Of a stretch of DNA of 64,000 nucleotides, positions 55,782 through 64,000 are shown one piece after another. The first letter of the stretch is position 1. Every line of letters begins with the position of its first letter. A program made the translations under genes and the position numbers. The notes under the pieces were generated by a model. That model ran no database searches, was not told where the DNA came from, and worked only from the letters and a program-made list of their open reading frames with translations. The stretch is taken from positions 1 through 64,000 of the forward strand of contig JBBHKE010002180.1 of NCBI GenBank assembly GCA_037447655.1, given 5' to 3'. This stretch comes from Zygnema cylindricum. Taxonomy: Eukaryota; Streptophyta; Zygnematophyceae; Zygnematales; Zygnemataceae.

Positions 55782-56668
55782 CGTGTTATGCTTTGAGTGG
55801 TACCATGAAAGCTATGATCAAAAGTCCTACTTGTCAAAAAAAGTGAATCAAAAAGTGACTAAGATTCCGTATGATAAAAAAAATATCAAGCAAGCTGTTG
55901 TAAAATTGTGAAGAGACGATTATGGAGATTAAAACAGGAGAGAAAGATATAGACGGCGGGAAGACGTGTACGCACCAAATATAGCACGAGTGGTGCAAAG
56001 TAGTGAGTTTAGGTAGCCAGAGCCACGTGTGCATAAAAAAGTGTAGAAAGGTCTTCACGATGGCAAAGTCATTAAATAAATATAATTAACATAACTTTTC
56101 TTAAAATTAAAGGTTTTCATGTGAACACTTAAATATTTCGTGTGTTATTGAGGAGCATAAATACAAAAAACGAATGAGAAGAGAGTTATCAGGGTAGACA
56201 TAACGAGCATTATAATTGAATTAAAACACATCTTGAGAAATTGTTCGAAGAAATGACCATTGGTAAAAACGATTTCTTACGACAAGCCAATGTTGTGTGA
56301 TTTGTTAACAACAGAAAGGAAAGAGGGGTTTGGAAAAACAAAGTTGATTTATTTAAAGTCCTTCGACTTTTTAAAGCAATTAAAAGAGCTTGTGGAGTCA
56401 CATTAAGGAGTAACAACTGGTGATTTCAAAGTGGTGGTGTCACCCAATAGTCATCCCTTCATTTAAAAAGGGGGGTTTAAATTAGGGGAAAATCTCAAAC
56501 AAAAGGAAATTTGTTTTACCGCAGAAAAAGCATGTCGATACTTGCAAAATATGACGCCATGGCCAGTTATTTCCAGAGCCCTCGACAATGCCAACTCAGA
56601 GAGTCACCCATTGGTGCCAAAAGTGACGAGGTAGTTGAGAAGCCACCTTAAAAAAAAACTCAAACCTT
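55782..56668. other. No gene recognised
   Basis: AT-rich flank right of the outer copia. The plus strand at 56220-56410 could be a decayed gag-like frame (..GFGKTKLIYLKSFDF..) but I cannot assign it. Confidence 0.4.
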
Positions 56669-57198
56669 GTGATAGAGTTTGTATTTTATTTAATATTTTT
56701 GAGGGTCCCTAAGACAAGCGGGCCAAACCAAAGCTTTAAAAAAGGTCTCTTTATCAAGATAAAAGGGTTCAAAAGGATCCAAAAGGTTTATTATAATGTA
56801 AAATTTCGTAGAGTGATGGGGGGTGAAGGGCACGGAGGGCATCAACCCGCCTTCTTGGTTGGTGATGTCGTGGAAGGTTGGAGTGACGGAGGCGCATTAG
56901 AGACTTTGCCCACTAATCCTATGGGTTGTAGAGGCAAGTCTGCCTTCGAAAAAAGGACGGTGAATCTGCAATTAATTGATCTTTATGCACTTGTTTCAAA
57001 TTGACAAATTGTTTAGTTCCAATGTCCCGAAAATTCCGCGATGTACTCTCAAGAAAAAAGGGCGCCTATTATTGGACCGGCAATTTGGGGCATGTAACAT
57101 CGGCATGTTATAGAAGAAGACTTTATTATGAAATCGCGACGGTTAAACCATCAAATTACAAGCGTGATTGGAAATGTCAAAATGTTAACTACCATTAA
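56669..57198 (+). pseudogene. Possible LINE ORF1/gag-like remnant with knuckle
   Basis: Frames at 56669-57001 and 57001-57198 join loosely. The second has YYWTGNLGHVTSACYRRR, which resembles a CCHC knuckle (C-W-x-C-G-x-x-G-H-x-x-x-x-C-Y-R-R) with the first cysteines lost. Such a knuckle would fit ORF1 of the LINE family or a gag. It lies next to the inverted LINE at 57283, on the opposite strand. Confidence 0.3.
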
Positions 57199-57379
57199 AG
57201 GCTACACTTAGAAAAAGTCAAAAAACACAAAAACTACAGAAGCTAAACAAAACTAAAAACAAAACCACCAAAACAATAAAAACTAAAATAAATGCAAAAA
57301 CCAAAGAACCACAACACTAAAAAACACTAAAGTGGAACTATAGACTAGGTCGTTGGCCAAAATATAAAATAAGTCCACA

Positions 57380-58252
57380 CTAAAAGTAGTAACGACAAAT
57401 ATCATCAATGTGCACCGGGTGGCGCGGAGATAAATCTCGTCGGATAACGGAAGAAGCTTGAGACAGTTGAATCGCAACAGAGATACGTTGTTGGTAAAAA
57501 TCAGACATGAGAGTTGGCGAAGGGCTCCCAAGTCCCCGAACTTCAAACGTCGGTCGCGCGCAATCACGGATGAAGTTGTCAAACGACGAGTCCAAGGTCC
57601 CAAATATCTCCACAGTAAATGATACGAAGTTATCAGCTGGGTCTCGGTGAGCGTAATCACGTTCTTTAAAGGCCACTGTATCCCGAGCCGCAATACCTGT
57701 ATGCAATGCTGCACGCGTGGAGACATGGGATCCCGTAGGATATGTGAGGACTACATCTCCCAATGTTCTCTCTGCCCCATGTAGAAAGACGAGATCCACC
57801 CGAGGGCCGCGTACACCCCTAGATTGAGAACGTGGGCGAAGGATATGCAACACCTCACGTTTCACTGTGAATCCTGCCTCACTACCCACCGAGGTTATTG
57901 CATCTCTAACGGTATCATGTGCCATTGTGCGCCCCCCACCGTGTAAACAAAGGAGCAAATAAACACCTTGCTCATCGATACTTTGGCCACAAAGGCAACG
58001 AGGCTTGCCCAAGAGAGAGGGATGTGGCAAGCCGAGACGTGCTGAAGAACATTGTTGAGAAGAGAAGCGGAGTGAGGTAAAAATCGGTGTAGCGATGAGC
58101 CAAGCCCCAACACCTGGTCCCAAACAAGAACGAAGTCGAGCCCGCGCATCAGCCGTAGGCAGTGCCTCAAGGAGGTTCTGGAAATCATCGGCGGTTACCT
58201 TATCGGTGATATGCTGTTGCACCTGGGAATGACTGCTGTGATGAGGGAACAA
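57380..58252 (-). CDS. LINE C-terminal zinc finger plus restriction-like endonuclease domain
   Basis: This 290-codon open stretch is the best copy of the domain. Order: LEALPTADARARLRSCLGPG (about residue 30-50), SARLGLPHPSLLG (75-87), finger CLCGQSIDEQGVYLLLC (about 92-108; the His seen in the 2743-3330 copy is Tyr here), AHDTVRDAI (115-123), PRVDLVFLHG..LGDVVLTYP (about 155-180; two Asp as in PD-(D/E)XK nucleases), AFKERDYAHRDP and the tail RHPVHIDDICRYYF. R2/CRE/NeSL-like LINEs carry CCHC plus such a nuclease after RT to nick target DNA. That assignment is by motif order only. It is part of a longer ORF, not an independent gene. Confidence 0.65.
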   Translation of the reverse strand: MFPHHSSHSQVQQHITDKVTADDFQNLLEALPTADARARLRSCLGPGVGAWLIATPIFTSLRFSSQQCSSARLGLPHPSLLGKPRCLCGQSIDEQGVYLLLCLHGGGRTMAHDTVRDAITSVGSEAGFTVKREVLHILRPRSQSRGVRGPRVDLVFLHGAERTLGDVVLTYPTGSHVSTRAALHTGIAARDTVAFKERDYAHRDPADNFVSFTVEIFGTLDSSFDNFIRDCARPTFEVRGLGSPSPTLMSDFYQQRISVAIQLSQASSVIRRDLSPRHPVHIDDICRYYF

Positions 58253-59112
58253 AATGGAGGAATGACATCTTAGGCCTCAACCGATAGAAGAAAACGAGTA
58301 GATACTAACGATTGCTAAAAAGATAACGAGCCTTCGTCGACGGTACAGATCGCATGGGCCAAGGGAGGAGTATCGTCCAACACAAACCTCGAACTAATGA
58401 TAGATGCCACCAAAGCCAAACTACCCAAGTACGCGGATGGCACAATGGTGGCGGTAGGAAGCAGACCAGGACCCCCGAAAGAGATTGGTAAAGCAGATTG
58501 TCGACGAGCAAGGAGCCCTTCCGGCCGATCAAATATTCTATGACCGACATGTTGATGCGAAATTGCAAAGAGACGATTATCAAAATCTGAAAGCAAAGAA
58601 ATGAAAGAAGATTGAGGGGGTACAGTGCGCGCCAAGTACAAAGGCCGTTGTGCAAAACAACGAGTTAGAATAGCAAACGCCACTTGGGAGTCAGACATTT
58701 TTGGAATGTCCTCACAATGCCAAATTTCTTCCAAAAAGGCATCTTTAACAAACTGGTGAACAAAATTAAGGGCGCCAGTCGGAGAACCTAACGGCCTTAA
58801 ACCTTCTTGAGGTGTACAAACACGAAATCTCGATGGGAGAGGGAAATCCGGTGGCAAGCCATTAGGTGACCATGCGACACATTTAGGGATTTTGACAGAT
58901 GAACTTATTTTGGAAAGTTGGTTGGAAAAATGGTGGAAGACAAGAACAACTTGGTTTTGACGGCCCAATGATATGTGTGTCATCGGCCACTGAAGTGAAT
59001 AAACAACTTGGAAAAGCGGTAGCAGATGCTCTCAAAGCTTGTAGGTGGGCAAGAGCAAACAAAAGGGCCCCCAAAGGGTCACCTTGACGAGTGCTAGTAA
59101 CAAATTCCAATG

Positions 59113-59208
59113 TGGCAACAACTCCTAAAGGGCCACCAAGGGAATAAAGCAAAGAACTAGTGGCAACAACTCCTAAAGGGCCACCAAGGGAATAAAGCAG
59201 AGAGCTAG
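59113..59208 (-). repeat. In-frame 48-bp tandem duplication in LINE RT
   Basis: Two copies, 59113-59160 and 59161-59208, differ at about two positions. They duplicate 16 residues (SSLLYSLGGPLGVVAT) between RT motifs A and B. The frame is preserved. Confidence 0.85.
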
Positions 59209-59230
59209 AGGTGGAGTAGAAAGTGCGAAC

Positions 59231-59957
59231 TGAAACTCTGAGACCTCCATTGGCCCTCACAGTATGCAGATCTAAAAGAAGCTAATCTAGATAGTGCCGA
59301 CTCCAAGTTGATATAAACCCAAATGACTGACCCCTTGACAGTCAAAACCCCAATATAGATTCACCCCTGTCAAATAACACTTTCTGTGTGCTCAGTTCCA
59401 CCACAGAATGCAAAGTTAGAATATGAGATTTGGACACATTCACCCACTTTGACTTTCCCTTAGAGATAAAGCCACCCTGGCAGACAAAAACTCTGACCGA
59501 CTACACCCCTGTGTAGCCTAGACTCCCCTGAGTCCGCAGCAAAAAGAATCACTGAAAATGGTCAAGTAAATTGATAGTTATGGCTGGCCAAAGTTTGTCA
59601 TTTATACAAGGTGCTCTCTAGGAGAGGCAGCTACCTACAGAAATATTCTAAGTCCTAAACCCCTCTCTAAACCCTCTAGTACCGAGGTACGGACCAATCA
59701 CATTACTGTATAGTACACAAAGGTACAGATGCCGGTGTACCTTCTGTACAGTCATCGTACAACATGGCTAAAAAGCCAACAAATGTCCTATCCGGATTCG
59801 CTCTTATAATCTCCGAAGTTGAGGGTGGTCATAATATTTTTGTGCCTGGGCGGCGCTTATTCTGTGGGAAAGTGGAAGGGGAAAATATTATCCTATAGGA
59901 TTTACATAGGCTGCTCATTCTGTGGGTCAATAGAGACCACATAATTTCAGGGTGCTC
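59231..59957. mobile_element. Two LTR pieces joined head-to-head
   Basis: 59231-59818 is the start of a minus-strand copia LTR (TGAAACTCTGAGACC..), with the hybrid body of the 15214 subfamily followed by the 35075/44386 type. At about 59819 it changes to the inverse of 53492-53640 (GAATAAGCGCCGCCCAGGCA inverted), ending GTGGTCTCTATTG..TTTCA at about 59950. So the tails of two LTRs in opposite orientations meet, which points to rearrangement. Confidence 0.6.
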
Positions 59958-60049
59958 ATTTCAATATGATTGTTCATTGGCCTAACTTTGCTTAGATTTT
60001 TGTTTGATAATTTGGGTGGCTTCTGCGGTCTAATTTAGACTAGAGAACA

Positions 60050-60720
60050 ACAGTAACCTATGTGCCTTACCTTGAGCACAACCACTACAATCACTCTATT
60101 TTTCATTTTCTCCAAACTGAATTCATTCCACTATTCTCATCTTATTCATTTCTTTTAAATTATCTAAATGCACATGTCCAAGCCACCGATGCCACAACAT
60201 AATATCATGAACACCAACATAGTAAAGTTTCTTCTTTTCATAACTTAAAATCAGCCTAAATATCCCTTGGCTATCTTTTTCAGCTGTGAAATAAACTTCC
60301 TCCTAAAAGCTAGCATTAAATGTTCCCTTCCTAGTGCTAGTCTCAAAACCCTTATCATCTAATACAAACGTTGAGATGAGGTTTTTGTTTAACTTTGGAA
60401 TAAACAACACATTAGAGAATGTCAGTATGGATGTTTTTTCCTTCACTAAGACTTTCAGATCTACCGATCCTACTATAGTAGTAGTGACTACCCTCCCATC
60501 CCCATACTATATCTCTACGGTGGGAATCTTTCTCATCTTAATGAACAAGTGTTTATCCTAACACATGTGCATGGAGGCACCCAAATTCACAATCCAACCT
60601 CTTTCACCTTTTAAACCTCCGAAAGCACATTTATGCTTGCGAGGAATTTCGACCTCGGTCTTCGCCTCCAACTCCTAAACCAACAAGAGCTCACCGTCCT
60701 CGTCCTCTTTAGGTGTGCTT
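60050..60720 (-). pseudogene. Copia protease-integrase fragment
   Basis: On the minus strand it aligns with 48115-48760 of the inner copia: CSGCAQGKAH-like region near 60060-60090, the HKRLGHVNL equivalent near 60170-60200, LISTFVLDDKGFETSTR near 60340-60385, and VDLKVLVEGK / YGDGRVVTT near 60450-60510. Several stops. No LTRs adjoin it. Confidence 0.75.
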
Positions 60721-61740
60721 GAGTGATCCATTTTTCTTTATGTTTGTTGGAGTTCTAAGCACCCAAATTTCATGATTCAAATTGTGTCTAGTTTTCTTCA
60801 AGTTATGCCAATTTTGTTTGCAAATTTTTGCATGTTTTACTTTCAACTATTTGTCTGTTTACATTTATATTTTGAAGTGTCGGTTTAGGCACCTAGCTAT
60901 TTGCTTGTTTACATTTATATTTTGAAGTGTTTAGGCACCTTTCTCCTGGTTGTCTAAGCACTTCAGAGATCAAGGTTCACCCTGGAAATTTAATCTTATA
61001 TTCAGCCTTTTGTTAATTACTTGGTTAGCTTTTGTTTCGATGGTTACTAGTCAATCTAAATTTAATCTTTCTTCAACCAAATACTGAGGTTTACATGTGT
61101 TACTAGAGCGGATTATGTACAGAGGAAAGCAAATTTGTGATGCGACCAATGAATATAATCTTTCTTTGACTAATTATTGAGGTTTTTGTGGTTATTGGGA
61201 TAACTGTATGGAGTCTAGCAAACAAGGCTGTACTAGAGGTATTTGGTGTTGATTGGGAGACCTTCACATCTTGGCCTTCAAGAGGGTCAACCAGAAGCTT
61301 CTTGCGGATACTTTAACTGTGCCGTAAATCATTTTAACTGTGATTATAGTAAAAAAAAAACAAACATCCTGCGCAATTTTAGTGATTCATGTCGACAAGC
61401 TGTTATAACAGCGATTCAATACCTTCCTTAATGAGATATCCGGAGTTATTCTTAACATTTCACCTGTATAATGTACTAATTCTAAAAAGTACGTGCCACC
61501 TCTTGGTCAACGGTAAACTTTTCACTATTAAACATTTCGTGCGCCTGCGACTCCGCACGAACTTTCACGTACGCCATACCGAAAAAAATAATACGGTATA
61601 CGTACAGAAAGCTGTATGGTAAATACTAAATCGTCTCCCTTCACTCTTCCACGGCTTCACAACTTCCAAGTTATTGTTCAACCGGACCTCCATATATTCC
61701 TACCAACAATCCCTAGCTCCCACTCTCTGCCACTATTATG
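60721..61740. other. Gene-free spacer with a 50-bp tandem duplication
   Basis: TTTACATTTATATTTTGAAG repeats at about 60858 and 60908 with flanking TTGTCTG/TTGCTTG and TTTAGGCACCT, giving a 50-bp tandem pair. Otherwise the sequence is AT-rich with no gene until the YIF1 promoter. Confidence 0.6.
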
Positions 61741-61790
61741 GTTTTTAGGGTTTGCTGTGCTAATTAATCGGCTGAGTTCACGTGAGATCT
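61741..61790 (+). promoter_or_regulatory. Telobox-like and G-box motifs upstream of YIF1-like gene
   Basis: TTTTTAGGGTTT (61741-61752) matches the plant telobox (AAACCCTA in the inverse). CACGTG (61779-61784) is a G-box. Both lie 109-152 bp before the ATG, where promoter elements of plant housekeeping genes are common. Function is inferred. Confidence 0.4.
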
Positions 61791-61892
61791 GATCGGAGAC
61801 GTTTGTCCTTTTTCTTTTTTGTCAGAAGTTGATAAATTTACAAACCTTTTTCGACTCTCTTTATCACCTTCCATTACCTCGTGAAGCAAGCC

Positions 61893-63699
61893 ATGGCTTC
61901 CCGGCCGCAGTTCTTTATGCCGCAGGCTCCAGGACCGCCTGGAGCCACGAACTGGCAAGCAGGCCTGGTAAGGACTGACAGACAGAGGGGAAGAGAGAGG
62001 GGGGAGAGGGAGGGAAGGAAGGAGAGAGAGATGACAGACATTGGGGAAGTGAGAGGGAGGGAGAGGGAGGGAGAGGGAGGGAAGGAAGGAGAGAGAGATG
62101 ACAGACATTGGGGAAGAGAGAGGGAGGGAGAGGGAGGGAAGGAAGGAGAGAGAGATGACAGACATTGGGGAAGAGAGAGGGAGGGAGAGGGAGGGGGAGG
62201 GAGGGAAGGAAGAGATAGATGCTCTCTCATGTTTGTATCGACCACAGAAACAGGGAAGCCTAAAAATATCAAATAATCAAATAATGTCTCGCACCGCCAA
62301 ATGCATTTAAGTTACCGCTATGGTGTCTGTTCTCATGTTATCTTTATTATTTTAGTCCTTGTTACTCTTTCCCGGCTGCTTAATACAAACATAGTTGTGT
62401 ATATTGTATCGGACGTGTTTTTTCTCATATCCAATTTTCCGCTAACCGTTCTTCGCTAATTAGTTAATAGCATTAGAGTTTCCCGACTGTATTTTCCTAC
62501 ATTTAAATTATATCCTTTTTATGACTATGTGGATGTTCTGATTTTTTCTCTTTTGGCCTTTACGGTGTGAGTTAACTTTACTGCTTCAGTATTGCTGTCT
62601 TTATTATCTGCAATTTTTCTTACTATATAAAACTTTTCTTGCAATAGGCTTTCTTGTTTTCTTTTAGCCGGATGGCGAATGGTTTCTTGTGTGTCAATTT
62701 TACTTTGCCCGTTGTTATCAGAGTTAAACATTTAAATGTTTTTCGTGCAGTTGAAGTACTTTTTTTTTCACCGTACAATTTTGACATGTGTCACGGTTGA
62801 GGGATAAGAACATTAGCATGTGATTTCTTGCCTCAGGAAAAAAAAATCTAACGGGGAGCACAAACGACTTTGACTACGCAAAAAATGTTTAACTCTAATA
62901 ATGATGGACAGTGTACTTGTGATTTTTTAATCATTGTAGTTTTTGACAAAGCTTCCACCTTGTCTGCGTTCAGTTTGATGCTATGGTGTCGGTATTTTAC
63001 TACTTTTTTCAGATTTAAATTGATATAAACCGATGTAAAGCTTTAAGTATTCAAGGCTCTGTAGGATTCGATACTGTTATAAATCACACTATTCATGGCA
63101 GAAGTCGAAAAAGCCTTTCCGGCTTTGCTGTTTTTCTTAACTGCATTTTTACTGTATAGTGTCGTACATCCCTCCCTCCCTCCCTCCCTCCCTCCCTCCC
63201 TCCCGCAACTGCCCCATTACTGCTGTGTTTATTCTCGACAGGTTTTCTTACCTTATAAATGATCTCTCTCATTTTCTTTCAGTTCGTTAAACGAATGGTG
63301 TCTCGTATGTCAGCTGTACTTACTAACACGCATAGCAGGACAAGGCAAATATACATTCTAACTGTAAACTTTTTAGTAATGTTTCTATAGCCTGGTAAAA
63401 TTCATGTTTTTCAGGGTCCTGATGGAGGATTTGACGAGGTTCATCAAATATGTGGTTTTACCGTGTTTTTTTTGTAAATTTTCTTACATCCTGGTAAATT
63501 TTATGCTTTACAGGGTCCTGGTGGAGGATTCGACGAATTTGCCCATCAAGCCGGTCCCTCTCAGCATCCCCCCCAAGGAGATCCCGCAAATCCTTTGAAT
63601 GATATCCTCTATGGAGCCGGATCAGGTTTTATTAGAAGCGGTTTAGGAGCATATGGTGAAAGAATGTTTGGGAGTGGGAGAGACTTTGTCCAGGCAAAT
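61893..63699 (+). CDS. YIF1: YIF1-like ER-Golgi membrane trafficking protein, exons 1-2
   Basis: Exon 1 (61893-61967) encodes MASRPQFFMPQAPGPPGATN and 5 more residues, ending at CTG|GTAAGG. Exon 2 (63514-63699; TTTACAG|GGT..AAT|GTAAGT) encodes GPGGGFDEFAHQ.., NPLNDILYGAGSGFIRSGLG and AYGERMFGSGRDFVQAN. Both introns are phase 0. The block PFGNAFYGAGSGLIRGGLGA..YGEKIFGSSSEYVQSN is the hallmark cytosolic N-terminus of plant YIF1. Yif1 is a multi-pass membrane partner of Yip1 in COPII vesicle function. The membrane segments would be in later exons beyond 64000. A GTG-initiated extension upstream at 61881 is not needed. Strong match over about 40 residues. Confidence 0.85.
61986..62215 (+). repeat. 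Purine-rich minisatellite in YIF1 intron 1
   Basis: Three units of about 57-67 bp share ATGACAGACATTGGGGAAG (62031, 62098, 62155) followed by GGGAGGGAGAGGGAGGG-type tracts. Several G-quadruplex-compatible runs are on the sense strand. The long minus frames (61764-62272) are artefacts of this array. Confidence 0.9.
63170..63204 (+). repeat. (CCCT)n microsatellite in YIF1 intron 1
   Basis: A 35-nt run of CCCT units, about 310 bp before exon 2. It is complementary to the GGGA tracts about 1 kb upstream in the same intron. Confidence 0.95.
63385..63470 (+). repeat. Duplicated start of YIF1 exon 2 with acceptor
   Basis: CCTGGTAAAATTCATGTTTT then TCAGGGTCCTGATGGAGGAT (63391-63430) mirrors the true acceptor and exon start (63490-63530; CCTGGTAAATTTTATGCTTT, ACAGGGTCCTGGTGGAGGAT). 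The copies are 99 bp apart. The upstream copy codes GPDGGFDE, then V-H-Q-I-C-G-F-T-V-F, and meets TAA at about 63474. Confidence 0.8.
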
Positions 63700-64000
63700 G
63701 TAAGTATATACATTTAGTGCCGTTTCTTGGGATCACTGACCCAAAGTATTAGGTTTCATTTTAGGTTTTTGAATAGTTGATGGTTGTCAGTTTTTTGAAG
63801 GCCTACATTGTCGTTTTTTGAATGCGTATTGAATCAGCTTTTGAACACTTTATCAACTTTTTAAGGCCTGCGTTATCAGTTTTTCTTGGACGGCCTACAG
63901 TATCTTTCTTCGAAGTCCTCCATTATCAGTTTTCAAGGGCTTTCAGTGTCATTTTTTATTAAACGGTTTGTTGAGCAATTTTATGGTCTTTGTGACTTTT

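Larger units (their letters stand above)
57283..59230 (-). mobile_element. LINE with RT and endonuclease-like C-terminus, 5' end lost
   Basis: Reading from 59230 to 57283 on the minus strand gives the RT palm (VRTFYSTSSS, RQGDPLGALLFALAH, SVADDTHIIGP), thumb (58983-58315; GALNFVHQFVKDAFLEEIWH, MSDSQVAFAILTRCFAQRPL, FGGPGLLPTATIVPSAYLGS) and the C-terminal zinc finger/endonuclease domain (58252-57380). Fingers and N-terminus are absent because a copia LTR (59231) cuts the frame at motif A/B. Frame changes occur near 58900 and 58260. Confidence 0.85.

Noticed and set aside
61764-62276. Long Ser/Leu/Pro- or Arg/Glu/Gly-rich frames over the YIF1 intron
   Set aside because: By-products of the purine/pyrimidine minisatellite; splice sites and YIF1 homology place this inside an intron.

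Overview
The window is a TE-dominated stretch of a large eukaryotic nuclear genome. GT-AG introns, a plant-type YIF1 5' end, small cysteine-rich LysM secreted proteins, a chromodomain-bearing Ty3/gypsy element and abundant Ty1/copia elements suggest a streptophyte, most likely a charophyte alga of the Chara type. The species is an inference and was not checked. A run of 10 Ns at 15450-15459 shows that this is a draft assembly.

Host genes are few. (1) 4973-5278 is an intact intronless gene for a secreted 101-aa LysM-like protein. (2) 24919-26488 is a related two-exon LysM locus (LysM, Pro-rich linker, LysM) with a frameshift in its second LysM. It is preceded by several decayed copies of the start of its first exon. 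(3) 61893-63699 holds exons 1 and 2 of a YIF1-like ER-Golgi trafficking protein that runs off the right edge. Its first intron carries G-rich and C-rich arrays and a duplicated exon-2 start. (4) 21516-22568 (minus) is a C5 cytosine DNA methyltransferase-like reading frame beside a gypsy element.

Layout. 1-8173: AT-rich DNA with a family of TA-flanked inverted-repeat MITEs, a 5'-truncated LINE, the LysM gene and a 7-bp minisatellite. 8174-20815: a Ty3/gypsy chromovirus on the minus strand (LTRs 10036-10518 and 20334-20815, tRNA-iMet PBS, gag, RT-RNase H, integrase, chromodomain and a long accessory ORF before the 3' LTR). It is broken by copia fragments and preceded by a second partial copy fused to LINE RT. 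20816-31420: methyltransferase frame, SINEs, LysM locus and LINE fragments. 31640-60720: mostly nested Ty1/copia elements. The clearest nest is an outer plus-strand copia (42012-55776) that received a near-intact minus-strand copia (44386-50820, TSD TACTC) and a solo LTR (53492-54380, TSD GTGGC). Another copia (35075-41423, TSD AATAA) sits inside an older LTR. 57283-59230 is a minus-strand LINE with a zinc-finger plus restriction-like endonuclease domain.

The most distinctive system is the copia family. Its PBS directly abuts the LTR and is complementary to the anticodon arm of initiator tRNA-Met, which implies half-tRNA priming. Gag starts inside the 5' LTR. The LTRs carry an antisense tRNA-like module whose arms differ between subfamilies yet still pair, and a conserved hairpin around TTTGTTTCG/CGAAACAAA. 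All alignments and domain calls were made by eye.
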